Origin: Hyphomicrobiales bacterium | GTDB lineage: Bacteria; Pseudomonadota; Alphaproteobacteria; Rhizobiales; Rhizobiaceae | Assembly: GCA_900469625.1 (NCBI GenBank) | Contig: UBXV01000035.1 | Coordinates: 1-64,000, forward strand | DNA: 64,000 bases | Direction: 5' to 3' | In this document: piece after piece, positions 1 through 9,168 of the stretch | How the letters are laid out: each line of letters starts with the position of its first letter | Numbering within the stretch: position 1 is the first letter of the stretch | Notes under the pieces: model-generated | What the model saw: the letters and a program-made list of their open reading frames with translations, nothing else | Told to the model about the DNA's origin: nothing | Databases searched by the model: none | Program-made: the position numbers and the translations under genes

Positions 1-56
1 TCATAGGAATTGCTGGTCATTATCGTTCCATTTCAGGTGGGTGAAGAGAAGGGGCG

Positions 57-995
57 TTACTTGCCGCCCCGGACGTATTTGTTGCCGATGGCCGCTGGCG
101 GCCGCACGCGGCCGGCGAAGACGACGAGCGCGATGAAGGACGCGATGAACGGCACCATCGAGAAGAGCTGGTAGGGCACATCCGGATTGTTGAACTGCAG
201 GCGCAGTTGCAGCGCTTCCGAAAAGGCAAAGAAGATGCAGGCGGCAAACACCAGCGCCGGGTTCCAGCGCCCGAGGATCACGGCAGCAAGCGCGATCCAG
301 CCCTTGCCGGCACTCATGTTTTCGGTGAACACGAACACCTGGCAAAGCACGAGATAGCAGCCGCCGAGCCCGCCGAGCACGCAGCTCCCGATGACGCAGA
401 GCGCACGAACCGCCGGCACGCTGACGCCGACCGTATCGGCGGCGACCGGATAGTCGCCGATGGCCCGCACGATCAGTCCAAAAGGCGTGCGGAACAGGAA
501 CCAGTAGGTCAGCGGCACGGCCAGATACATGAGGTAGGCCAGCGGATCCTGATTGAAGAGCACGGGCCCAATGACCGGAATGGACGAAAGGACGGGGATC
601 GCCAGCGGTGAAAAACCCGGCAGGGTCGTGGTCGCATCGGCTCCGAGGATGAGGCGCGCAAGATAGGAAGTCAGACCCAGCACGAGGATGTTGATGGCGA
701 TGCCCGTCACCAGCTGGTTGATGCCGAGGTTGACGGCAAGCCCTGCAAGCACGCAGCCGATGGCCACCGCAAAGAGCAGGCCCACGACGAGACCGCCAAC
801 CGGCGTGCCCGTCAGGTACGCTCCTGTCGCCGCTCCGAAGGCGCCGCCCAGGATGCAGCCTTCCAGCGAGACGTTGAATACTCCTGCGCGCTCCGAAAGC
901 ACCCCGCCGAGCGCGGCGAAGACGATCGGGATCGACAATCTGAGAACGGTGGACAGGAAATCCACCCAAGCGGACATATCGCCCAACAGGTTCAT
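57..995 (-). CDS. BMP-type ABC transporter permease (second subunit)
   Basis: 312-residue inner-membrane permease of the BPD_transp_2 type that serves nucleoside-like BMP transporters. Hydrophobic segments run along the protein and the conserved stretch SLEGCILGGAFGAA (about residues 40-55) follows ERAGVFNVSLEG, typical of YufQ-like subunits. The ATG at 995 was chosen because its ATGA overlaps the stop of the preceding permease; the reading frame stays open further upstream but would run through that gene. It is the last gene of the BMP operon (binding protein, ATPase, two permeases). The substrate cannot be read from sequence; purine nucleosides are the usual cargo of relatives, but other ligands are known. 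Confidence 0.88.
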   Translation of the reverse strand: MNLLGDMSAWVDFLSTVLRLSIPIVFAALGGVLSERAGVFNVSLEGCILGGAFGAATGAYLTGTPVGGLVVGLLFAVAIGCVLAGLAVNLGINQLVTGIAINILVLGLTSYLARLILGADATTTLPGFSPLAIPVLSSIPVIGPVLFNQDPLAYLMYLAVPLTYWFLFRTPFGLIVRAIGDYPVAADTVGVSVPAVRALCVIGSCVLGGLGGCYLVLCQVFVFTENMSAGKGWIALAAVILGRWNPALVFAACIFFAFSEALQLRLQFNNPDVPYQLFSMVPFIASFIALVVFAGRVRPPAAIGNKYVRGGK

Positions 996-2101
996 GACTT
1001 GCCTCCGGAATTGTTTGCAAAGCCCTCGGCAAGGCCGGCGTCCAGCAGCCGGCGGCGCTCGAGGAGCCGGCGCCAGTTGCCCCGGTCGAACCGGAAGGCA
1101 AGGCTTGCGGCAACGAAGATGATGACAAGGCCCTGGATCGCCTCGACGACCGTGCTCTCGAGGCCGACGGCCCGTTGCATGATGAGGCCACCGACCTTGA
1201 GCCCGCTGAGGAAGAAGGCGGCAATCGGCGCCATCAGCGGGGAAAGCTGCGCAAGGAAGGCAACGACGATGCCGTCGAAACCATAGCCCGGCGAGAAGAG
1301 ATGATAGAGCCGATGTTTCAGTCCCAGCACCTCGAAGGTACCGGCAAGACCGCCGATGGCACCGGCAACGAACATCACCGCGACGACATTGCGCCGGACG
1401 CGGATGCCGGAATAGGTGGCGGCTGCCGGGTTCTTGCCGATCATGCCCAGGCCGAAGCCGACCGTGGTGAAGCGAAAGACGAACCAGGCTGCAAGGCAGA
1501 GCGCGATCCCGGCGACCACGCCGAGATGGGCGTCCGTCTGCGGCATGATGTAGGGCAGCCACAGCCCCTCGCGGATCTCCTGCGAATAGGGATAGGGCGC
1601 GCCCTCCTGCATCATCGGCCCGCCCGCGACATAGCTCACCAGATTGATGGCAATGAAGTTGAGAAGGATGGTGATGATGACTTCATTGATGCCGCGATAG
1701 GCCTTCAGGTAACCGGGAATGAGACCCCACAGACCTCCGCCGAGAGCACCCGCAAGGACGCAGAGCGGCACCTGCAGGAGGGGCGACATCTCCGGCAGCA
1801 GCAGCGCCGCCATCGACGAGAACAGGCCGCCCATGTAGATCTGGCCTTCGGCGCCGATATTGAGCAGCCCCACCCGGAGCGGCACGATGACGGCAAGGCC
1901 CGCGAGCAGGATCGGCGACATCTTTGCCAGCGTGCTGGCAAGGCCGTAATAGTCGAGGAAGGCGCCGCCGAAGAGGGCGCCGTAGGCGTCCACGGGGTTG
2001 ACCCCGGCGACGGCGATCAGGCCGGCACCTGCAAGAAGTGCCGCCAGCACCGCCCAGACCGGACGCAACACGTAGATATATTGAATGACCAGCAACATCA
2101 T
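992..2101 (-). CDS. BMP-type ABC transporter permease (first subunit)
   Basis: 369-residue permease of the YufP/BPD_transp_2 family, partner of the permease at 57-995. It begins MMLLVIQ with a long N-terminal hydrophobic segment and contains the family stretch LNIGAEGQIYMGG (about residues 84-96) and the cytoplasmic coupling region near GINEVIITILLNFIA. The start overlaps the stop of the ATPase gene by 4 bases (ATGA) and its own stop overlaps the next start in the same way, so the three genes are likely translationally coupled. It forms a heterodimeric channel with its partner by family analogy. Confidence 0.88.
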   Translation of the reverse strand: MMLLVIQYIYVLRPVWAVLAALLAGAGLIAVAGVNPVDAYGALFGGAFLDYYGLASTLAKMSPILLAGLAVIVPLRVGLLNIGAEGQIYMGGLFSSMAALLLPEMSPLLQVPLCVLAGALGGGLWGLIPGYLKAYRGINEVIITILLNFIAINLVSYVAGGPMMQEGAPYPYSQEIREGLWLPYIMPQTDAHLGVVAGIALCLAAWFVFRFTTVGFGLGMIGKNPAAATYSGIRVRRNVVAVMFVAGAIGGLAGTFEVLGLKHRLYHLFSPGYGFDGIVVAFLAQLSPLMAPIAAFFLSGLKVGGLIMQRAVGLESTVVEAIQGLVIIFVAASLAFRFDRGNWRRLLERRRLLDAGLAEGFANNSGGKS

Positions 2102-3624
2102 GCCACCTCCGCCTCTGCAAGCCCGCCGAGGAGCGCGCCGACCCGGTCGGGTGTCGCCTCCTCGGGTGCGATGATGCCGGTGATCCGGCCTGCGCACATG
2201 ACCGCCACGCGGTCGCAGACGCTGAGAATGTGTTCCAGTTCCGTCGAGATGTAGAGGATCGCCGTGCCACGCTCCCGTTCGGCAAGAACGGTCCGGTGCA
2301 CGGCCTCGATGGCACCGACATCAAGCCCCTTGCAGGGCTGCATGATCACCAGCAGCCGCGGACGGCACTCCACCTCGCGGGCGAAGATCAGCTTCTGCTG
2401 GTTGCCGCCCGACAGAAAGCGGATCGCCTGATCGACCGATTGCAGGCGCACGTCGTAACGCCGCACCCAATCCTCGGTCACCGCTTTCGCGCCGGCCGTC
2501 TTCAGCAAGCCGCCGGAGGAGAACGGTTCCTCGCGGAAATCGCGGATCATCGCGTTCTGGTAGACCGGCAGGTCGAGGACGAGACCCGTGCCGTGGCGAT
2601 CCTCCGGCACGAATGAAATGCCGAGCCGGTGGCGGCGCTCGTAGACCCCGGCGGCGGTGATATCCTCGCCGGCGAGCTTCACCGTGCCGGCTTCGACCGG
2701 GCGCAAACCCGTCAGCGCCTCGGCAAGCTCCGCCTGGCCATTGCCGTCGACCCCAGCGACCCCAAGGATTTCGCCCGCGTGGATGTCGAACGACACACCC
2801 TTCAGCGCCTCGGTGCCACGGTTGTCCCGGGCTTTCAGATCACGCACGCTGACGAGCACCGCGTCAGACGTCATCGGCGATTTTTCAAGTGTCGTCAGGA
2901 CGACGTCGCGCCCGACCATCATGCGCGCCATTTCGGCGGGCGGCGTGCCCGCGACCGGCAGGTTCGCCGAGACGGCGCCACGGCGCAGCACCGTTACCCG
3001 GTCGGCCACTGCCGCTACCTCGTCCAGCTTGTGGCTGATGAAGATGATGGTCTTGCCTGCGGCCCTCAGCCGCCGCAGTCCCTCAAGGAAGGCGTCGACC
3101 TCGTTGGGCGCGAGCACGCTGGTCGGCTCGTCCAGGATGATGATGCGGGCGTCGCGATAGAGAACCTTCAGGATCTCCACACGCTGGCGCATGCCCATCG
3201 GCAGCTTCCACACCGCCTGATGCGGATCGATATCGAAGCCGAAACTGTCGGCAAGCGCGGACAGCTTGCGCGCATGCTCGTCGAGGGAAAGCCGCATCCC
3301 CTGCCCAGGCAGGCCGAGCACCACGTTCTCGACGACGGTCAACGTTTCCACCAGCATCAGGTGCTGGTGGATCATGCCGATGCCGAGATCCATTGCCCGG
3401 CGCGGCGAGCCGATCTTCTGCGGCGTGCCATCCAGCATGATGCGCCCGCCATCGGGTTGGTAAAGCCCGTAGAGAATGTTCATCAGCGTCGTCTTGCCAG
3501 CGCCGTTCTCGCCGAGAATGGCGTGCACGGTGCCTTGGGGCACCGTCAGATCGATCCCGTCCAGCGCCTTGAAGTCGCCGAACGTCTTGGTAATTTTTTC
3601 CAGCCGAAGTCCTTGCGCGGTCAT
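2098..3624 (-). CDS. BMP-type ABC transporter double ATPase
   Basis: 508-residue ATPase with two fused ABC domains, the usual length for nucleoside and simple-sugar importers. The N-terminal domain has Walker A GENGAGKTT (near residue 36), signature LPMGMRQRVEILK and Walker B IIILDEPTSVL. The C-terminal domain has a degenerate Walker A (VDGNGQAE), signature LSGGNQQKLI and Walker B LLVIMQPCKGLDVG, where the usual DEP is replaced by MQP, as is common in the second half of this family. ATG at 3624 begins MTAQGLRLEK. The gene lies downstream of the binding protein and energises uptake. Confidence 0.92.
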   Translation of the reverse strand: MTAQGLRLEKITKTFGDFKALDGIDLTVPQGTVHAILGENGAGKTTLMNILYGLYQPDGGRIMLDGTPQKIGSPRRAMDLGIGMIHQHLMLVETLTVVENVVLGLPGQGMRLSLDEHARKLSALADSFGFDIDPHQAVWKLPMGMRQRVEILKVLYRDARIIILDEPTSVLAPNEVDAFLEGLRRLRAAGKTIIFISHKLDEVAAVADRVTVLRRGAVSANLPVAGTPPAEMARMMVGRDVVLTTLEKSPMTSDAVLVSVRDLKARDNRGTEALKGVSFDIHAGEILGVAGVDGNGQAELAEALTGLRPVEAGTVKLAGEDITAAGVYERRHRLGISFVPEDRHGTGLVLDLPVYQNAMIRDFREEPFSSGGLLKTAGAKAVTEDWVRRYDVRLQSVDQAIRFLSGGNQQKLIFAREVECRPRLLVIMQPCKGLDVGAIEAVHRTVLAERERGTAILYISTELEHILSVCDRVAVMCAGRITGIIAPEEATPDRVGALLGGLAEAEVA

Positions 3625-3709
3625 GGCACAATCCAGCAAACCTGCGAGTGACGGGATGCGCGAGGAGGACGAACCGCCCTCCCCGCGCGGCAAATGCGCG
3701 GCCCGCGCG

Positions 3710-4675
3710 TCAGTGGACGTCGATTTCGCCCGACTTGATCTTCTCGATGATACCAGCCGCCTCGTCCTGCACCGTTGAAGGCACGGCTGAGGAATAGGTG
3801 CCGATACGGGCGGCCGCGGGCGTTTCGAGGCCGTAGATATAGGCCTTGCCCTCAAGCTTGCCCGCCTTGGCTTCGCCGAGCAGCGTCAGAAGCGCGCCGC
3901 GCATGTCGAAGATCGCAGACTGGATCACGGTGTCGGGCCAGTCGGAGATCGCATCGTAATAGATGCCGATCGCTTTTTTGCCTTTTTCCTTCACGCCCTG
4001 CAGGCTGCCGACCACGGCATTGTCCATCGACGGGAAGACGACATCGGCGCCCTGGCTGATTTCGTTGAGTGCTGCTTCCTTGCCCTTGGCGACATCGTCC
4101 CAATCGTTCGTCCAGGCCGTCATCACCTCGCCGTCGGGGCGTGCCGCCTTGAAACCCTTGGCATAACCATTGCCGAGATCGACGTAGAACTTGAGCTTCT
4201 GGGCGCCGATGTAACCGCCCTTTCCGGTCTCGGACACCTTGCCCGCGACATAGCCCATGACATAGCCGAGCGCCGGGAAATCGAAGCTCATGATCGCGAC
4301 GTTGCCGCCCGGCTCCGTGCCGTTGACGACGACGAACCTGGTATCGGGAAAGCGGGATGCGACCTTGGCGACCGAATCCTGGAATTCGCCGCCATGGCCG
4401 ATCACCACGGAATAGCCGCGCCGCGCATAGTCGGCGAGCGCTTCAGGCTGGTCCGGCTGGGCGACCTTTTCGCTGTAGGCGAACTCGAGGCCGAGTTCCT
4501 TGGCCGCGTGTTCCACCCCTTCATAACCTGCCTGATTGAACGACTTGTCCGTCTTCACGCCCGGCAGGACGATTGCAACCTTGAGATTATCGGCAAGGGC
4601 CGGCGCCGACAGGCTAAAGCCCGCCACAACCGTCGCCGTTGCCAGCAAGCAGAAAGAACGTCTGGAAATGCTCAT
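3710..4675 (-). CDS. BMP family ABC transporter substrate-binding protein
   Basis: 321-residue periplasmic binding protein of the BMP/PnrA-like family. Residues 1-27 form a signal peptide starting MSISRRSFCLLA; the twin Arg in SRRSF is Tat-like but could equally be a Sec signal. The mature part has the family features DKSFNQAGYEG, GHGGEFQD and PSMDNAVVGSLQG. The frame is open upstream of 4675, but those residues show no signal-peptide character. It is the first gene of a four-gene import operon read leftward and lies divergent from the TetR regulator at 4804. Substrate unknown; a nucleoside or a related heterocycle is most likely from the family. Confidence 0.9.
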   Translation of the reverse strand: MSISRRSFCLLATATVVAGFSLSAPALADNLKVAIVLPGVKTDKSFNQAGYEGVEHAAKELGLEFAYSEKVAQPDQPEALADYARRGYSVVIGHGGEFQDSVAKVASRFPDTRFVVVNGTEPGGNVAIMSFDFPALGYVMGYVAGKVSETGKGGYIGAQKLKFYVDLGNGYAKGFKAARPDGEVMTAWTNDWDDVAKGKEAALNEISQGADVVFPSMDNAVVGSLQGVKEKGKKAIGIYYDAISDWPDTVIQSAIFDMRGALLTLLGEAKAGKLEGKAYIYGLETPAAARIGTYSSAVPSTVQDEAAGIIEKIKSGEIDVH

Positions 4676-4700
4676 TTCGGTTCCCCATAATTTTGTAGAG

Positions 4701-4715
4701 CATAAAAAGTTTATG
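4701..4715. promoter_or_regulatory. Candidate TetR operator (inverted repeat)
   Basis: CATAAA-AAG-TTTATG is a perfect 6-base inverted repeat in the AT-rich divergent region between the BMP gene (start 4675) and the TetR gene (start 4804). It lies 26 bases upstream of the BMP start. Its role as TetR operator is inferred from position only. Confidence 0.35.
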
Positions 4716-4803
4716 TGACTATAAATTCTTGTCAACATCATTTTTGTTGCGCATTAAGGAAATTGGAGGCACAAGCCATGGACGGGAGGAAAAGGCAGGC
4801 GAA

Positions 4804-5424
4804 ATGAATTCGATGGGATTGAGAGAACGACAGAAGGCGGACCGCCGTGAACGCATTCTGGAAGTCGCCAAGGTGCGGTTCCAGACAGACGGTTATGCCC
4901 CGACCACGATCGAACTGATCGCCAAGGACGCGGATGTCTCTGCCGTCACCGTCTACAACTATTTCGACAGCAAGGCGGGCCTTCTCCTCGCACTCGTCAG
5001 CGAAAGCGACCAGTTGCTCATCCAGCAATTGAAAACCATGATCGCGCGCAAGCCGACCGACGTGATCGACGCGGTTGCCACCTTCGGCCAGATCCTGCGC
5101 CGCCATGCCATGAGCTATCTGGCGAAATCGACGTGGCGGGAGGTTCTTTCGGCCAGCATCCAGGAAGGCAGCAGCGACTTCGGTCGGACCTATCTCGAAC
5201 TGGATCGCGTTCTCGTCGACCTCATGCGCGTCATGGTCGAAGAGTTCCAGTCGCGCGGGCTGATCCCGCAGACGGTCGATAGCGCAGCCCTCGCCGATTG
5301 CCTTTTTTCACTGCAGAATATCCGGTTCTTCCAGTTCATTGCCGACGACAATCGCAATGACGAGGATATCGACCAGCGCCTGCGCACCGACCTCAAGGCG
5401 CTGAAAAGCCTCTTTTCCCAGTGA
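4804..5424 (+). CDS. TetR family transcriptional regulator
   Basis: 206-residue one-component repressor. The N-terminal helix-turn-helix spans about residues 12-58 (RRERILEVAKVRF, then PTTIELIAKDADVSAVTVYN with the typical YNYFDSKAGLL). The C-terminal ligand-binding part is variable and gives no ligand. ATG 4804 (MNSMGLRERQ) follows a GGAGG at 4785-4789 with long spacing; ATG 4813 is an alternative. It is divergent from the BMP transporter operon, which it probably controls in response to the transported compound. Confidence 0.85.
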   Translation: MNSMGLRERQKADRRERILEVAKVRFQTDGYAPTTIELIAKDADVSAVTVYNYFDSKAGLLLALVSESDQLLIQQLKTMIARKPTDVIDAVATFGQILRRHAMSYLAKSTWREVLSASIQEGSSDFGRTYLELDRVLVDLMRVMVEEFQSRGLIPQTVDSAALADCLFSLQNIRFFQFIADDNRNDEDIDQRLRTDLKALKSLFSQ

Positions 5425-5437
5425 ATTGCAGGACGGC

Positions 5438-6325
5438 TCAGGCGGGAATTGAACCGGCATCTCCGGCCTGCCCCAGGTGCTCGGCGATATAGGTCTCGAG
5501 GTAGTCGATTGCCTCGGTGGACTCAGCAGTCGGCAGGCGGTGCAGGCGCACTTCCAGATAACCGAGCGATTCCAGGCCGTCGGCCGCTCCGAGCAGCCGC
5601 ACGTCACCCGGAAGGGTGCTCTTGGCCATCGCGGTAACGCCTAGCCCGGCCCTGACGGCGGCAAGCACGGCGCTGTGGCTGGAACTGAGATAGGCGATCC
5701 GGCAGGGCTTCGTCTCCCGGTTCAGCTGCTGCAGCATGCGCCGGCGGTAGACACAGGGCGGCGGCGCCAGCACCAGCGGCAGAGGACTTTGCATGTGCCC
5801 GAAGTGATCCGCGCTGGTAAACCAGATCAACGGCTCCGTATGAACGGGTTTGCCACCGCCTGCCTGTGCGTCGTCGTGCAAGGCAACGACCAGATCGAAC
5901 TCGCCGTTCTTCTGACGCGTCAGAAGGTTCTTGCTGAGATCACTGGTCACTTCGAGCATGACATTGGGGTGGGCCTGGGCGAAACGCCCGAGCAGGTGCG
6001 GCAGAAGCGAGTCGGTATATTCGCTCGGCGCGCCGAGCCGGACCCGTCCGGAGACTTCAGGGCTTTGCATCAGGGCCAGGACCTCATCGTTCAGGGCCAG
6101 TATCCGCCGTGCATATTGCGCGAAGGTTCGACCCTGCACCGTCAGCTTCAGATTATGCGCGTCGCGCTGGAACAGCCGCACCCCGACGACGTCCTCCAGC
6201 CGTTTGATCTGCAGGCTCACTGCGGACTGGGTGCGCCCCACCATCTGCGCGGCGCGCGTAAAACTGCCTCCGTCGATCGCCTTGACGAAGCTGCGCATCA
6301 ACTCAGTCGGAATATTCTGCATCAT
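5438..6325 (-). CDS. LysR family regulator of the glycine/serine operon
   Basis: LysR-type regulator of about 295 residues with an N-terminal winged HTH (SFTRAAQMVGRTQSAVSLQI, about residues 20-39) and a C-terminal substrate-binding domain. An ATG at 6337 would put the start inside a 23-base inverted repeat, so starts at 6325 or 6322 are preferred; AGGA at 6332-6329 best fits 6322. It is divergent from glyA-lpdA-gcvTHP-sdaA, so glycine, serine or a related metabolite is the expected effector. The analogy with GcvA of enterobacteria is by role and position, not by shown orthology. Confidence 0.85.
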   Translation of the reverse strand: MMQNIPTELMRSFVKAIDGGSFTRAAQMVGRTQSAVSLQIKRLEDVVGVRLFQRDAHNLKLTVQGRTFAQYARRILALNDEVLALMQSPEVSGRVRLGAPSEYTDSLLPHLLGRFAQAHPNVMLEVTSDLSKNLLTRQKNGEFDLVVALHDDAQAGGGKPVHTEPLIWFTSADHFGHMQSPLPLVLAPPPCVYRRRMLQQLNRETKPCRIAYLSSSHSAVLAAVRAGLGVTAMAKSTLPGDVRLLGAADGLESLGYLEVRLHRLPTAESTEAIDYLETYIAEHLGQAGDAGSIPA

Positions 6326-6331
6326 CGATCC

Positions 6332-6354
6332 TAGCATGAGTATACCTCATGCTA
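6332..6354. promoter_or_regulatory. Candidate LysR operator upstream of glyA
   Basis: TAGCATGAG-TATAC-CTCATGCTA is a perfect inverted repeat with 9-base arms and a 5-base spacer between the LysR start and glyA. LysR boxes are often T-N11-A palindromes of about this size. A second, weaker repeat (GAACT-ATGA-AGTTC, 6361-6374) lies just downstream. The glyA start is at 6453, leaving room for a promoter. Confidence 0.5.
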
Positions 6355-6452
6355 ACATGAGAACTATGAAGTTCAACAATGATCGGAATTCAATATCCTC
6401 TTGAAAACGAGCGGTCGGCCTGCGCTGCCCGTCATCAATCGGAGGACAAGAC

Positions 6453-7724
6453 ATGACAGACGCCAACGCCCCACTTTCCGCTTTCGACCCGGCCCTCTGG
6501 CAGGCCATTCAGGCCGAGGGGCGTCGCCAGGAAAACGAGATCGAACTGATTGCCTCGGAAAACCACGCGAGCCTTCGGGTGATGGCAGCGCAGGGTTCGG
6601 TCCTGACCAACAAATATGCCGAGGGTTATCCGGGCAAGCGTTACTACGGCGGCTGCGGCGAGGTCGATGTGGTCGAGCAGCTTGCCATCGATCGCGTCAA
6701 ACAGCTCTTCGGCGCCGCATTTGCCAACGTGCAGCCGCATTCGGGCGCGCAGGCAAACGGCGCGGTGATGCTGGCGTTGCTGCAGCCGGGCGACACCATC
6801 CTCGGCATGTCGCTGGATGCCGGCGGCCACCTGACCCATGGCGCCCGTCCAGCGCTTTCCGGCAAGTGGTTTCGTGCGATCACCTACGGTCTGACGCCGG
6901 AAGGCCGGATCGACTATGACGAGGTTGCATCGCTGGCGGAGGCAGAACGGCCCAAGCTGATCATCGCCGGCGCCTCGGCCTATTCCCGCATCATCGACTT
7001 TGCCCGTTTCAGGGCGATCGCCGACAGCGTCGGCGCCATGCTGATGGTCGACATGGCCCATATCGCCGGCCTCGTCGCCACCGGCCACCATCCGAGCCCG
7101 ATGCCGCACGCCCATGTGGTGACGTCGACCACGCACAAGACGCTGCGCGGGCCGCGCGGTGGCATCATCCTGACCAATGACGAGGCGATCGCCAAGAAGA
7201 TCAATGCGGCGGTCTTTCCCGGCCTGCAGGGCGGCCCGCTGATGCATGTGATCGCCGCCAAGGCCGTCGCCTTCGCCGAAGCCCTGCAGCCGGATTTCAC
7301 TGACTATGCGGGGCGGGTCGTCGCAAGCGCCAAGGCTCTCGCCGAGGTTCTGGTCGAGCGCGGCGCGGCGATCGTCTCCGGCGGCACCGACAATCACCTG
7401 ATGCTGGTGGATCTGCGCCCGCTCGGTCTGAAGGGCAACGAAGCCGCCGATGCGCTCGAGCGCGCCGGCATCACCTGCAACAAGAACGGCGTGCCCGGCG
7501 ATCCGGAAAAACCGACGGTGACATCAGGCATCCGCCTCGGCACCGCGGCCGGCTGCTCGCGCGGTTTCGGACCTGAGGAATTTCGCCGGATCGGCCATCT
7601 GATCGGCGACGTCCTCGACAGTCTGCGCGCCGGCACGAACGCTGCCGTCGAGGCCGCTGTTCACGAGAAGGTCGCAGCGCTCTGCCTCGCGTTTCCGATC
7701 TATGGAGGCAAGGCGGATGTCTGA
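6453..7724 (+). CDS. glyA: Serine hydroxymethyltransferase
   Basis: 423-residue PLP enzyme that interconverts glycine plus 5,10-methylene-tetrahydrofolate and serine. Visible features are [11 protein letters not shown] near the N-terminus, KRYYGGC, the cofactor-binding stretch [11 protein letters not shown] and the PLP lysine in [12 protein letters not shown] (Lys229). GGAGGACAAG precedes the ATG at good spacing. It leads an operon with lpdA, gcvT, gcvH, gcvP and sdaA and overlaps lpdA by 8 bases. Here it probably uses the methylene-THF made by glycine cleavage to turn a second glycine into serine. It may be a second glyA in the genome, which this window cannot show. Confidence 0.96.
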   Translation: MTDANAPLSAFDPALWQAIQAEGRRQENEIELIASENHASLRVMAAQGSVLTNKYAEGYPGKRYYGGCGEVDVVEQLAIDRVKQLFGAAFANVQPHSGAQANGAVMLALLQPGDTILGMSLDAGGHLTHGARPALSGKWFRAITYGLTPEGRIDYDEVASLAEAERPKLIIAGASAYSRIIDFARFRAIADSVGAMLMVDMAHIAGLVATGHHPSPMPHAHVVTSTTHKTLRGPRGGIILTNDEAIAKKINAAVFPGLQGGPLMHVIAAKAVAFAEALQPDFTDYAGRVVASAKALAEVLVERGAAIVSGGTDNHLMLVDLRPLGLKGNEAADALERAGITCNKNGVPGDPEKPTVTSGIRLGTAAGCSRGFGPEEFRRIGHLIGDVLDSLRAGTNAAVEAAVHEKVAALCLAFPIYGGKADV

Positions 7725-9099
7725 TTTCGACCTCGTCGTCATCGGCGCCGGACCCGGCGGCTATGTCGCGGCCCTGCGCGCCGCCGCTGCCGGCATGCGG
7801 GTGGCCTGCATCGACGAACGCGCGACCCCGGGCGGCACCTGCCTGAATGTCGGCTGCATTCCCTCCAAGGCACTGCTGTCTTCGAGCGAACACTGGGCCG
7901 AACTGAAGTCGCTCGCCGATCACGGCATTGAAACCGTCACCGCAAGCTTTGACCTCGCGCGCATGATGGCGCGCAAGGAGCGGGTAATTTCTGACCTCAA
8001 CAAAGGCATCGCCTTCCTGTTCAAGAAGGCCGGTGTCGAGTTCATCCATGGGCGGGCAAACATCACAGGCCCGGGGCGGGTCACGGTGGGCGAGCGTGAA
8101 ATCGCGACCCATCACATCCTGATTGCCACGGGCTCCGAACCGGCCGCCCTGCCCGGCGTTCCCTTCGACGAAAAGCGCGTCCTCTCGTCAACCGGCGCCC
8201 TGTCGCTCGAGAGCGTACCGGATCGACTGGTGATCGTCGGGGCCGGTGTGATCGGCCTCGAGATCGGCCAGATCTGGTCGCGCCTTGGCTCTCAGGTCAC
8301 GGTCGTCGAATATGTCGACCGCATCCTGCCCGGCATCGACGGCGAGATCGCCAAGGCTGCGCAGCGGATTTTCTCCCGCCACGGCATTGGCTTCAAGCTG
8401 AACGCTGCCGTCAAAACGGTTGCGGCCGCCGGCGCGACGGCGAGGATCGAGATCGAGAACCGCTCTTCCGGCGCGGTTGAAATTCTGGAGGCCGACGCCG
8501 TTCTGGTGGCGATCGGCCGGCGACCGCGCACAGGCGGGCTTGGGCTCGAAAGCCTCGGCGTAAAACTTGACGCCAAGGGTTTCATCGCTGTCGACGCGCA
8601 GTTCCGCACCAGCATCCCCGGCATTCTCGCCATCGGCGATGCGGTGCCCGGACCGATGCTGGCGCACAGGGCGGAAGAGGACGCGGCCGCCTGCATCGCA
8701 GCACTTGCGGGCGATCCGCATGACGCTCCCGACTACGGCCTCGTTCCGGGCGTGGTCTATACCGCCCCGGAGATCGCAGCAGTCGGCCTGGCCGAAGACG
8801 CCGCTGCCGGTCGCTCCATCCTTGTCGGCAAATCCAGCTTTCTTGCCAATGGCCGCGCCCGTGCGATCGGGGCAACCGACGGCTTCGTCAAGGTAATCGG
8901 CTGCGCCGAGACCGGCAGGCTCCTCGGCGCGCACATCCTCGGACATGGCGCCGGCGAGTTGCTGCAGGAGCTCGTTCTGGCGCTTCGCCTCGGCGCGACA
9001 TTGCACGATCTCGCCATGACGTCCCACGCCCATCCGGGAATGGGCGAAGCGGTGAAGGACGCCTGCCACGCAGCCGTGGCCACCCAACGCCAGACGTGA
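7717..9099 (+). CDS. lpdA: Dihydrolipoyl dehydrogenase (L protein)
   Basis: 460-residue FAD/NAD disulfide oxidoreductase. The FAD Rossmann motif [12 protein letters not shown] lies at residues 8-19; the redox disulfide is Cys42/Cys47 in [13 protein letters not shown]; the NAD motif is [12 protein letters not shown]; the catalytic His-Glu pair is in AHPGMGEA near the C-terminus. The ATG at 7717 is preceded by TATGGAGGC, which provides the ribosome site inside the end of glyA. It reoxidises dihydrolipoyl GcvH. Having a dedicated copy inside the glycine operon suggests the module does not depend on the E3 of pyruvate dehydrogenase. Confidence 0.95.
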   Translation: MSDFDLVVIGAGPGGYVAALRAAAAGMRVACIDERATPGGTCLNVGCIPSKALLSSSEHWAELKSLADHGIETVTASFDLARMMARKERVISDLNKGIAFLFKKAGVEFIHGRANITGPGRVTVGEREIATHHILIATGSEPAALPGVPFDEKRVLSSTGALSLESVPDRLVIVGAGVIGLEIGQIWSRLGSQVTVVEYVDRILPGIDGEIAKAAQRIFSRHGIGFKLNAAVKTVAAAGATARIEIENRSSGAVEILEADAVLVAIGRRPRTGGLGLESLGVKLDAKGFIAVDAQFRTSIPGILAIGDAVPGPMLAHRAEEDAAACIAALAGDPHDAPDYGLVPGVVYTAPEIAAVGLAEDAAAGRSILVGKSSFLANGRARAIGATDGFVKVIGCAETGRLLGAHILGHGAGELLQELVLALRLGATLHDLAMTSHAHPGMGEAVKDACHAAVATQRQT

Positions 9100-9168
9100 C
9101 GTTGCGCCGTCGGTGCACGTGTCTTGCGTGCTCGACGGCCCCGCGTTTTCCCTCTTTCGGAGCTTTTG

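Noticed and set aside
6338-6452. Glycine riboswitch upstream of glyA, or at 9100-9168 upstream of gcvT.
   Set aside because: Neither gap shows the conserved tandem aptamer features and both are too short for a tandem aptamer with expression platform; a LysR operator explains control better.
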